A stretch of DNA of 64,000 nucleotides from Kudoa neothunni (Eukaryota > Cnidaria): assembly GCA_964304625.1 (NCBI GenBank), contig OZ199840.1, forward strand, positions 9,672,001 through 9,736,000. The letters are read 5' to 3'. This document shows, piece by piece, positions 24,031 to 34,320 of the stretch (positions within the stretch are counted from its first letter, which is position 1; each line of letters starts with the position of its first letter). The position numbers and the translations under genes were made by a program. The notes under the pieces are model-generated. The model did not search any database and was not told the DNA's origin. It was given only the letters and a program-made list of their open reading frames with translations.

Positions 24031-25040
24031 TAATTCGTTTTTATAATCATGTTATGAACGATCATTGAAATAAATTGAAAAAAAGAATGATTAGAAATTT
24101 TTGAAAACAGATTTTGTGATTGCTTTCCGACAAAGAAATCCCTAGTAGGCATAGGTGTGACATTGTTGAATCCTACTTTACAAATATACGCATAAAATAA
24201 AGAGTAGATTGGTCCTCACTGTAATGTGTACGGTGGGATAATGTATTTTTCTTTTATAAAAATTATAATAAAATTAAATTTACTAAACAAATTTATATTG
24301 AATATAAACGTAATGGGTTATATGAATTGCGCACATTTTTGTGAGAGCGATTAAATTATCTTTATTGGATTACTTTTTATTAACCACTAAAGCCCTGTAT
24401 AAATATCAGTGGATTAAGTACTAATTTGTATATAGATTTTGAAATTATCTCTGAGTTATACTATTCTGGATTGTTGTCTAATTCCTCTAAAGTGCGATAT
24501 TTGGACATTTTTTAGTATTCAAATTTATCCATAGTTCTATAATTACTCACTTATTCATCTGGTATTTTACAAAGTAAATTATCTACTAATTTAATTGCAC
24601 ATCTGGTTTATATTCGTGATTTTGCCGGACAGATATTGTACCAAAATAATAATTTTCAGATAGATCAAAAAATTACAGATTCAAAATAATAGCTATATTT
24701 AAAATTAAATTAAAAGATTTCCTGAACATACAAAAAAAAGGAGAAATTATTTTTTTGGATCCAGCTCATTTGGAGAAACACTTCTTATTCCATCAAAGAT
24801 ATACCCCAATGTCGGAGATTTTCACTCTCAAATGTATCAATAAAATAAATTAAATATTAGGAGTTCGAAAAACTCGAAATATTGTATTTTTAATAACTAA
24901 TAAAATAACTAGGTTTCATATTGCTGGATCAATACATATATATATATATATACATACATACATACATACATACCTATTTTACTATTTGGGTTCATTCATA
25001 AAACTGCATTACGGTCAACCAAACATAAATTATTATCGCA
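24031..25040. other. spacer with possible unassigned exon
   Basis: A plus-strand stretch at about 24,718-24,837 reads FPEHTKKRRNYFFGSS and LLIPSKIYPNVGDFHSQMYQ before a stop, preceded by AG. Another open stretch lies at about 24,391-24,512. They look more protein-like than the background, but I cannot build a gene. An AT run and (CATA)n repeat lie at 24,935-24,972. Confidence 0.3.
24935..24972. repeat. (TA)n(CATA)n microsatellite
   Basis: Simple tandem repeat about 70 bp upstream of the start of the VWC-domain gene. Confidence 0.85.
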
Positions 25041-25734
25041 ATGATCAAATTGATATTTTGCATTGGAATGATAATTGTACTCGGTATCGCTACTAGACTA
25101 CAACATATACTTGATTATTACAGATACCTTTAACTTTGATTAAGAATTTAAAGCAATAGATGGGGGATACGCCGGAATTGAACTAGCTGAAGACACACAT
25201 ACATGTAAGGATGCGGACAATACCTTTGCCGTTGAAGGTGAATATTTCGTACCAAACAGCAAGAATGCGTGCTTTGTATGCATTTGCGCTCCCAGACAAA
25301 ATCTTGACTGCCATGTTTTGAATTGCGATAGGGCAATCCCTTATGGGGTGAGTCTCTATTCGCTCATATATTGTTGCAAACTTTATAAAGGTAATATTTC
25401 AGAGATATTTTTAACCTTTAAAAGTCATATACTAATAACATTGTATAGTTGATGCAATCAAAATAAAAAGATTGCAATTACGACATAAAACAAATATAAG
25501 AAATATAATAATTTATGGTTCAATAGGCTGTAGTATCGTATTTATTCTATTGTGTGTGATAATTGGAGTGGTGATATGTAAAAGATGTCGAAAATCTCGT
25601 GATATTATGTATATCTTTATTCTATTTTACCTATTTTTAATGTAGGGGTGAGCGGGAAAATGAGACATTCTGGATATCCACATAGAAATCGAAATAATGG
25701 TTATGATGTGGTGTTACACAGTAGAAATTACTGA
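25041..25734 (+). CDS. small type I membrane protein with one VWC-like domain (170 aa)
   Basis: The four-exon model has exons 25,041-25,083, 25,160-25,390, 25,449-25,598 and 25,646-25,734. All three introns (76, 58 and 47 bp) are phase 1, and the total is 513 bp. Exon 1 encodes a signal peptide (MIKLIFCIGMIIVL). Exon 2 has a cysteine-rich module: HTCKDADNTFAVEGEYFVP, ACFVCICAPR, LDCHVLNCDR. Its CxxCxC and CxxxxC spacing is typical of von Willebrand type C domains. Exon 3 carries a membrane helix (IGCSIVFILLCVIIGVVIC) followed by a basic stop-transfer (KRCRKSR). Exon 4 gives a short cytoplasmic tail ending GYDVVLHSRNY. VWC modules often bind BMP/TGF-beta ligands or matrix. The role here is unknown. 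A strong GTGAGT within exon 2 at 25,348 may be an alternative donor. Confidence 0.65.
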
Positions 25735-27319
25735 TTCTAAACTTGATTTTATTATATTGGAGTTGAAGTAAACCACCTTATAATAATCTACAGGATTCTA
25801 ATATGGTTTGTTTTTTTATTTCGTTAAATGTGTCTCCATATCATTATAATAATCATTTTTGACTGTTTCGTTTACATGTATTTTTCACATAGGAGATGGA
25901 GTAGACAACCTTTAAATCATATTTTCGTTAAAATTGGCTTATTTAAAAATACATATTTATTAATATGTATGAAATTAATTTCCTACGATTAAATATAAAT
26001 TTTTAATGCCGTATGTTATATATATTACTTATATAAAATAGTTAAATTGTTATTTTTCAAATTTTGTATGTATGTACATTATCATTCCATTTTATTAATA
26101 ATTCATTCTCATATCATCACTATATTTATACGTTTTAGTTATTTATAATAATAATAATTCTTAATATATATATATATGTATATTTTTAATTAATGATAAA
26201 ATAATTTCATAGCTTTAAAATATCGCATCCAGTCAACAACAAAAAATAAATACAAATTAGCTGTGTAACAAACAAACAAACAAACTTTTTTAAATATCTA
26301 AAATATTTATTGATTTAGTTTTATGTTAAAAAGCAACATGTAATCCCTTAATTTAACTAATAAAATACAGAAATACACTAATTTAAATAACAACATAACT
26401 CTAATATTATGTAATAAAATTTTTTAGTCAACAGAATTTTTCTATTATAATGATTGTATAACAAATATTACGATTTAGACGTAAATTAAGTCCTCCTCAT
26501 TATGATCATATTAAAATATATCAATCTTATTCTTTTAAGCAAGGAAGTGACTATTGGCCCGGTAGATTAGTATCACATGCTATTTAAATTTACTTTGAGT
26601 TGATATGAAATTACATTTAATATTTTAAACAGCATTTTAACCACAAGTATATTTATCAATTATGTTTAATTAAAGAGAATAATCAGAAACCTATTTACAC
26701 ACGGATAGAATCGAGATTTTCATTATTAGAATTGTGATAAATGCTACTCTTACATAAACTAATATATTTATGAACTATTGGATTAATAAGTTAATTTACA
26801 TAGTGCATAACAAAAAAAAGTTCATTTAGTCAAACGGTAAGGCAATTTGACAAAATTTATCTCGAAATATTATTCAAGTTATGCTTGCTTTTTGAATGAA
26901 TTTAACTTTTGACGCTATTTCGAATGAGTAAGTAAATATTTCCTCCCGATTTTGAAAAATATCAATTATATTTGTATATTCTTAAAATTGAAACTTATTT
27001 AATTATGATTATATATGACGTCATAATCGGCTCCCTCATGGTTTTAAATATATAACGCTATTATAGAATTTAATTTCAAAAACGAAGCTTTAAACAAATC
27101 GACATTTAATAACTAATGCTGCTTATAAAAGAAATAGTACTTATTGGATTATTCGCGGAAATAAAAATATTAAAAATATAATATAATTTAGCACTATTTG
27201 TATTTGCAATACAAAAGTTTTGTATCCGGAAAAATCGTAAATAATTTCGAAAATAATTCGAATAAGATTATTCTTTTGTTGGTGAAATATTTTTTTTCAA
27301 GTTTACAACTTTCATTCTT
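25735..27319. other. AT-rich spacer
   Basis: No recognisable gene. Contains (CAAA)n at 26,268-26,285 and short AT runs. Confidence 0.5.
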
Positions 27320-28690
27320 TTATTTGTTCTTGAATAACTTTTTACATTTATTGCAACACTAATATTTAGAATATGGGCTAACACTGATATTTTGACATTT
27401 TTAATGACTCCATTCTAAGCATATATCACAACCTATAGATGATTCCATGTTCCCAATCGTGTTTTTACAGATACTGCACATATAGCCAAGAGTTTTTTTG
27501 TTTTTTATAATTGTTTTAATATTATAAATGGCATCGTCGGTAAAATAAGGAAATATTTTATCAATTTTAACCCTTTGGTCAAGAATTATATCATTTATGT
27601 TATTGGAAAAAATCTCGACATCCTTTTCATCAATTTTTTCTTTATTAACCATAGTTTTTCTCGCAATGTTTTTATCAGCAAACCAACTCAACATAACTAC
27701 TTATTATTTAAAAAATTTTTAATATTCTCGAAATTTTTTACTTTTCAGTTAAATTCATAAACGAATTCATGTGAACTTTAGATCTTTTTAACCAATTACA
27801 GTCGCAAATGAACCTTTAGGGCGGCCCTTGTATTTAATTTTTAAGGGAAAATTAATTCTACCTTTTGAATCAAAAACATAATTAACTGTTGTATTATATG
27901 AAATTTTATTATCTTCATCAGATATCTCAGATAATTTTTCATCATTATTGGATTTTTCTCTATAATTAGAATAAATATTTAAACAGGGATTCCGCTTGAG
28001 TCATGTTGACTTTCGTATATAGGATAATGATGTAATTCTGAATTTAATAAGATCAAAATTAATATTATATTATATAGAAAAATACTTTTAGACACAATGA
28101 TGTTTTTACTTGAGGTTGTTGAAACCTCACTTATAGGGGCATTATCGTTAAGTCTTATTATCGCAATTTTTTCATTATTTTCAATGCATTCCAAAAATTG
28201 TTTCAGCATATCTATCCAATAATTATATTCAGGGTCTGTTTTTCTAGGATTCTAGCAGCGACGGTTTTCATTAACCTAGAAACTTCATTAAATTTTTTCT
28301 GTTCTGAATATTGTACATTCTTGGATAAGGAACTGCAAGTAATCGAATCGCTTCCAAATCGACATCATTCTTTTTGCAAACATTTTCTTGAAACCTGTAA
28401 TGTTCAATAAAGTAATTTTTCATCCATCTCTTGGAGCAAAAAGATTTATCAAAAAGTAGAAGATTACACTTTTTCCGAGATGTAAATACGTGATAGCATG
28501 GTAAGTTCATGCTGATTCTAAAGGGACAATCACATTTATCATTAGAAGACATTAAAACCATTTGGAAGTTTCGTCACCGAACTTTTCTGGTGTTAGAAGA
28601 ACTTTCGAATATTCATTTGAAACCATTTGAAATGGGTATTTGGGTAAAAAATTACAATAGGTAACCGATTTTCCGTAACTTTCTGCACAC
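27320..28690 (-). pseudogene. SWIM + PHD zinc-finger protein remnant (ZSWIM/MULE type)
   Basis: From the 5' side, a stretch SYGKSVTYCNFLPKYPFQMV (about 28,685-28,560) breaks frame into a SWIM zinc finger, CDCPFRISMNLPCYHVF (CxC...CxH, about 28,540-28,490). Then come SKRWMKNYFIEHYRF and VPYPRMYNIQNRKNLMKF. A charged middle region follows (about 28,210-27,560). The C-terminal PHD-like finger has GYMCSICKNTIGNMESS, GCDICLEWSH, and after two in-frame stops KCQNISVSPYSKY and CCNKCKKLF (27,460-27,330). SWIM plus a treble-clef finger is the tail of ZSWIM-type and MULE-derived proteins. No DDE core was found beside it. It is interrupted at several points, so I call it a remnant. It could be transposon-derived rather than a host gene. 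Confidence 0.6.
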
Positions 28691-28896
28691 ACAAAAATAA
28701 AAAAATATACAGATTTTAAAGAAATTAATTTCGTTTATACATTCATCTCCTTTTATTGAAATAATATTTTATGTTATGTTATTTGTAATTATATTTTTCC
28801 TGCATGTTTAAACATTTAAATGAATTCTTTGATGATATAAATTCTACCACTCGTTCATCTTTAGTTTCCAAATTAGCAGGTTCAACAATCAAAGGA

Positions 28897-29940
28897 GCGA
28901 GCTCGTCTTAGTGTTTTGATGTAGGCATGATGACTTCCTCTTGAATAATCTCGGAATTTCCAGCTGAGAATTCTTTATTGTCAAGATTAATTTTCGATGA
29001 ACGCTCGTATTCATTGGTTGCAGGAAACCTATATTTTCTGAAACAATTAAATGCAATATCCTTTGAAACATCGTCCCATGATTTTTTAATTAGGAACAAT
29101 CTTTGAAGCATACCTTGGGAGGATGTATTTATATCACTGCTAACTGCAGCAATATGGATTTCTATTAAATTATTTTTGTAATTTAATATGAATGAGAAAA
29201 TGATCCCATGGTCTAATAGTTGCAAAATGATAACTGAATTTTTTGTAAGATATATAAGAGAGATATTGGACAAATGAATTTCTGCGTAGCAAGTGCCATT
29301 ATTAAGAAGTAGTAAACTCCCTTGTATTTCGTTTTGAATGCATTATCAAAACTTGAAGGATATTTGTTAAATAATTATCTAGTCATCCATTCTTTCCTGC
29401 TTGATTTGTATTTTACTATAAATGTTTTATTTAGCATTTTTTAAAAACAACTTGGTTTTTGTGATTTCCAATCACAAGAGATTCACTGCAACCTGCAACC
29501 TCCAGGCGTAGATGCATGTCGCAAGACAGTAACTATTTTTAAGATCTTTTTCTCTCGACAAAACACAGCATTAAAAATAATGAACCCCTTTGTTTCTACT
29601 AAAATAAAGCAGTTTGTCATGATTATGTATACAACCATCGTTGTTACCTTTGACTTAATCATTCAATTTAGGTTACCAATTTTCTACAAAACTTTAATCA
29701 ACATAAGCAGTGAAATTTTTAAATTAAATCATGATTTAAAACCAAGAAATCAATCATGGGTCATTACTGCGTTTAAGTTCAATTCTTTTGTCAATTGGTT
29801 TCTTCTATATATGATATCATGATCAGATAGTTAAATTTTTTTATCTCAAGTGATTCACACAGTCATATACCAAAGTATCGAGGTCGTTATTTGAACACTG
29901 TTTAAAATTTTTTCTCTCTGAAGAAGCCAAGCCAGTTATA
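28897..29940 (-). mobile_element. pogo/Tigger DNA transposon remnant
   Basis: Minus-strand pieces occur in the order of a Tigger transposase. A CENP-B-like HTH region comes first (LDTLVYDCVNHL, KELNLNAVMTHD, about 29,900-29,750). Then comes part of the DDE core (LLNNGTCYAEIHLSNISLIY, KNSVIILQLLDHGIIFSF, about 29,310-29,160), matching the family's LPPNTTS-LQPLDQGII block. The C-terminal FLIKKSWDDVSKDIAFNCFR (about 29,090-29,030) follows. It is heavily decayed, with many stops, and no terminal repeats were recognised. Confidence 0.7.
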
Positions 29941-31059
29941 AGATAAAACTATATCTTTCTTCCTAATCAAGATGATATCTAGAGTAGAAATAGAAAAGAG
30001 TTTAAATTTACTACAAGTGGTATTTTTGCACTACTATTTAGTATACATTTAAAAAAATCAATAAATTTATATTTTAGTTTTGCTATTTCCTCATTTTTAA
30101 CTTTTTCAGATATTACAAACGTAAAAATGGCACATCACTAAATCCGCCTATAGCTGAAAAGTCACGGAAAATCGGTTAAACGCTAATAATGTGAAAACCC
30201 CCACTTTTAAATGTTCAATTTTTAAAATTATTATTAAAACCTAAAAATAGCATCAAATCAAATCAAGTCAATATATGGTTTAAAATATTAAAACAATATT
30301 CTAATGGAAGAAAGTCCAAAAATCGGTCACCTACTGCATTATTCTACCAGCTAAGTTTTTCTTTTATTCTCAAAATCCATGATTATATTTTTAAATATAT
30401 TCCTCTGTTGTCAGAAATATTTAAATATATAAATTGGTACTTTAAAAGTAGAAATTTGGCATTATAAATTAATATACGATAAGGAATATATATATATAGT
30501 ATAGTTATTTTTAGATTTTGAATTTTTAAGTTATGATAAGACGACTAAGCCAAACTTTAAACAATTATATCTAACTTACTACTCTTTGATAATGTTTAAT
30601 TAAACAAAATTATTATAATAGGCGCGATTCGCATGCCAAATTAAATTAGGTAACAGAATCAAGTTGTTATAGAAACAAAAAAATTAATTTCAAAAATCCC
30701 TTTCTTCAAAGTACATCGATAATATTTATTTTATTGTAGAAAAGCTTTTTATATATTTTAAACTATGCTGCGCATGCGCGAGATACAAAAATATACCAAT
30801 ATTTATATTTCTCGAATAAAATGACCAGAGTTAATTATATTTCCAATTATAAGTTTTTGTAATAAACTCCACATAAAAGTTGAAATGTAACCATAATAAT
30901 TTTCAAAAATATGAATTTTTTTCCATTTTGCATTGATATTTGGATTTTTTATTTAATTTGGATTACGTATAACATAGTTGATATCTTGTTCTACTAAAAT
31001 TCAAGTTTCTTTGAGGTTTTAAACAAATATCTATAGACTAGAGTGGGATTGTTAAAATC
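29941..31059. other. AT-rich spacer; start of the duplicated segment at 30,629
   Basis: No gene. A perfect NRF-1-type palindrome, TGCGCATGCGCG, lies at about 30,770-30,781. The segment repeated after the N gap begins at 30,629. Confidence 0.5.
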
Positions 31060-31307
31060 TATTTTGAAAAAATATCAGTTCCCCAACATTAGTGGTCATG
31101 TCGATATTGTATTTAACTCTTCCATATGCATTCCAATATTGAATTGGATATTTGGACGAGATAATTTATGAATCCATTTAGTTTCGTGTTTTCATAGATT
31201 ATTATTTTCGCCCTCAATTTTTCAAATTATTTAACGACCTTCGCAACGGGGACAAATGATAGGGATGAAAAACATTTAATCAATAAGTTAATGTTTGGAT
31301 TATTAGA

Positions 31308-31339
<32 letters not shown>

Positions 31340-32140
31340 CTGTAAGCCCCAATTTTTGTATCTTCCTCCAAAAGCGTTGTCCTAAATGGAATAAACAACT
31401 ATATGTTAGTTAATTTTTATGCTTTTTTAAGAGCACACATAGCGGCTAATTCCATATCTAAAATAATGTTATCAGGGAAATTGACATTCATGTTTTCAGT
31501 TAGAATACAAAGAACTTTCTCATAATAAATTGGGGTTTTATTCGACATCAATGTATAAATTTGTAAAAAAATTTCCCGTGTATTATATAAAGTTAGTGAG
31601 ATTATTTGGGCACTACGTTAAACGTCCCATCTGCAATCCAAACTAACGAATTATTAAGATGTATTATATTAGTTTTAGTCGTAAATATAATCATCCTAAA
31701 GCTATATCGCGAACCAGATTCGTATAAGCAGAACTCTTTGTCCCTATGAGTTTTAATTCCTGATTTGGATAGATCAATATCTGTATTAATTGAAATATTT
31801 TACCTCTTTCTTTGGTGTTGAATATTTTTATAAATCGTATTCATGGGAACAAGGGGTAAACCATGAATATTCGTTGTGGTAGTTGCAATTGAAAAAACTT
31901 TACTTGTGAAATACTATGTAGATTGCGATGATTATTTTATTTTTCCAAAAAATTCGGCCATTTTAATGTCATCGTCGCTTACAATATGGTTATAACTACC
32001 ACGTTTTCCAATATTCGAAATGTTATCTAATGGAGTAGTTGTGAGCCTGCTTCTACAAGCCCTCTTTTCACGTCGTCAATATTGACAAGTCGTTGTAGCG
32101 TAATCCTTAACATAAAAATAACCTCCAACGCGAATTTTAA
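31060..32140 (-). mobile_element. MULE transposase remnant with FLYWCH finger, copy 1
   Basis: The 5' part encodes a FLYWCH-type zinc finger (IRVGGYFYVKDYATTTCQY, then RREKRACRSRLTTTPL, and the SYNH ending). One in-frame TGA (32,076-32,078) replaces the conserved Trp. The MULE DDE core follows: SLVWIADGTFNVVPK, LYIIHGKF, TLMSNKTPIYYEKVLCIL, LDMELAAMCALKKA and HLGQRFWRKIQKLGL. A C-terminal YWNAYGRVKYNIDMTTN block (the YPxxxWNVYDR motif of the family) ends near 31,060. Several stops and frame changes interrupt the core. FLYWCH-MULE fusions are common in animal genomes. Confidence 0.8.
31315..31339. repeat. (AT)n microsatellite
   Basis: About 12 AT units inside the MULE remnant; same length in the second copy. 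Confidence 0.85.
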
Positions 32141-32883
32141 TACTAGCTCTTTGAGTTTTAAATGCTAATAATTTAAATTTGAAGGTAACTCGATACTCAT
32201 ATTCTTAAATTAACTATCGATTTAATCAAAATAAACACGAGAGCACGTATTAGCTCCGACGAGTTCTCTCCATGCTATTTTAACTATCTAAAAGTTATTA
32301 CTTATATAGTAGTCATGTTCAGGTATGTGTGTAGCTCTTATCTTTTTCTGATTTTAAGCGAAAAAATTAAATGTAAAACTCCATTATTTAAGCATTTCTA
32401 AAAGCATCATTATATTATAAAATACAATTAGGGAAAAAAAGGAAATAAAATATTTTTTAAATATTATTGACATATAAGCGCTGATTGGCCATCACTAGGT
32501 ATTCGAGGGTTAAATAAAAATATGTGGATATGTATATTTATTAAAATAACTATACTTTACATTCTGCGCATATTAAGAATTTGTTTACATACATCAATGA
32601 TGCATTTTTGGTAATATTTTCTAGCGCGTCAAGTGGATTAACGAATAAGCAAGTATTCGAGGCATATTAACAAAAAAAATTCGAAGTAATTTATTATAAC
32701 TATATTCCCTAGTAATTAGTTAGTTAGTTAGTTAGAGTAGTGTCGGAATTTAAAAATTCCGGAAACATGAACATGAGAGAGGAAATGATTTAATTACATT
32801 CAAAAAAATATGCCAAAAAAGTACCAAAATAAATTAAATACTAACAACAACACATAACATCATACAAAAAATTGGTTTCATTC
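32141..32883. other. 3' flank of ALG11
   Basis: No other gene. Contains a (TTAG)n run of about five units at 32,716-32,735. Minus-strand ALG11 transcripts should end here. Confidence 0.5.
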
Positions 32884-34320
32884 TTATATAAGAAGTTTCT
32901 CAAGAATGCCAACAACATTGCTTCTAAAGACACTATCCGAAAAACAGGATTTCATTTTGGAGCGGGCGTTTTTTCTAATTTGTTTCAGGTGGTTTGGAGT
33001 CATCGAAAGAATGGTACTGATATGAAGAACATATTCGTTGATGGATTCAGCTAGAAAGCCGGTACTAGTGCCCACTTCGCCATCTTCAATAGATGAGTCC
33101 GTATTGAGAATATCCAGCATGGGGCCTCCAGATTTGTGTGCTACAACAACCACACCAGCAGCGGCCATTTCAACAACGCTAATACCAAAATGTTCATCCT
33201 TCATAGTGTGGATACCGATCAAGCTTGTGTCGAGTTTATTTTTAAGTTGGTCAGATGACACACTTGAAAGGAATTTAACTCGTTTTTCAATGCCTAGATC
33301 AATAGCTCGTTGAGTGAGACTCTCAAGTAGTCGAAGATCGGAGTCATTTCGACAACTTCCAATCACATGTAGTTCAAGGGATTCAGCGATTTGTTCATGT
33401 TGAAGTGTATCGAGAATTTTTTTGAAAATGAACAACTGAGTTTTGTGGTCTTTTTCAGGACGAAATTGCCCCAATGATATGATCACAGGATTTCTTTGAT
33501 GACTAATAAGTTCTTTTTCTTCCGCCGCAGAATTGGTTGTGTAATCCAATCCACACGGTGGGTACACAGTGTGGAGTCGTGTGGGTGGACAACACCACAA
33601 TTTCTCGATGTGTTCACGTGTCCATTTGCCATTCACCATAACCACGTCTGTGAATTGGCCACAAAAGTAATAGATATACGAAAAAATGTGGTAGTAAATA
33701 AGTTTGAATTTGGTCAACAATGGAACCCGGGCAATGAGGACATTGTTGTTGAATGAGCTCTTTCTATTCCGCACTACTTCCACCATATTGGTGGTGATTG
33801 TGGGATAGTGCACATAGGCGACAACTTTCGAAAAACAGAACAACTTAAATATTGGATACATAAATGGTAAACCAGTGGTATCGATAAAAATATCAGGCTC
33901 AAAGTGGTAGGCGGCATTAATCGCCACCAATATTGATGCCAAATTTTGTAACATCAATGTAAATAAAGGATAACGGCCTGGATTGAGATAGCTACAATAT
34001 CTCACAGGTACCAAATTCACATAATCTGGATTTGGTTGAATATCGAATTGGTATTTGACTTGAGAGAGTAAATGATTTTTGTCCAATACTCCATCTGTAT
34101 AGATGTACACTTTGAGGTGTTTGGATGTGGATTTCAATAACGAATCCAACATACACCATAGCACACGTTCACCTCCTCCACCATCACCACACCATGGGTG
34201 AAAAATTGCAATTGTTGGGGGTTGGGTCTGCCCGAGTGATTGTCTTCTGAGTTTTTTCTGGTGAAAATATGCCACTATTACTATAACGATAACCAGCATC
34301 ACTGCGACAAAGCCATCCAT
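32884..34320 (-). CDS. ALG11: ALG11, GDP-Man:Man3GlcNAc2-PP-dolichol alpha-1,2-mannosyltransferase (intronless)
   Basis: ALG11 adds the fourth and fifth mannoses (alpha-1,2) to the dolichol-linked N-glycan precursor on the cytosolic face of the ER. The 478-residue frame is complete and uninterrupted; human ALG11 is about 490. An N-terminal membrane anchor (VAVMLVIVIVIVAYF, residues ~4-18) precedes the family motif FHPWCGDGGGGERVLW (~40-55). VVAYVHYPTITTNM, MVNGKWTREHI and ISLGQFRPEKDH follow. The GT4 donor-site EX7E motif EHFGISVVEMAAAGVVVVAH is at about 380-400, then GGPMLDI. There are no introns, unlike most other genes here, so it may descend from a retrocopy that became, or replaced, the functional gene. 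The copy at 50,695-52,131 encodes the same protein. Confidence 0.97.
   Translation of the reverse strand: MDGFVAVMLVIVIVIVAYFHQKKLRRQSLGQTQPPTIAIFHPWCGDGGGGERVLWCMLDSLLKSTSKHLKVYIYTDGVLDKNHLLSQVKYQFDIQPNPDYVNLVPVRYCSYLNPGRYPLFTLMLQNLASILVAINAAYHFEPDIFIDTTGLPFMYPIFKLFCFSKVVAYVHYPTITTNMVEVVRNRKSSFNNNVLIARVPLLTKFKLIYYHIFSYIYYFCGQFTDVVMVNGKWTREHIEKLWCCPPTRLHTVYPPCGLDYTTNSAAEEKELISHQRNPVIISLGQFRPEKDHKTQLFIFKKILDTLQHEQIAESLELHVIGSCRNDSDLRLLESLTQRAIDLGIEKRVKFLSSVSSDQLKNKLDTSLIGIHTMKDEHFGISVVEMAAAGVVVVAHKSGGPMLDILNTDSSIEDGEVGTSTGFLAESINEYVLHISTILSMTPNHLKQIRKNARSKMKSCFSDSVFRSNVVGILEKLLI

Noticed and set aside
29580-29822. Plus-strand 80-codon hydrophobic frame
   Set aside because: The minus strand here carries the N-terminal part of the Tigger remnant, so this is a shadow in AT-rich DNA.
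32872-33756. Several plus-strand frames opposite ALG11 (and the same at 50,683-51,567)
   Set aside because: They are antisense shadows of a highly conserved intact gene.
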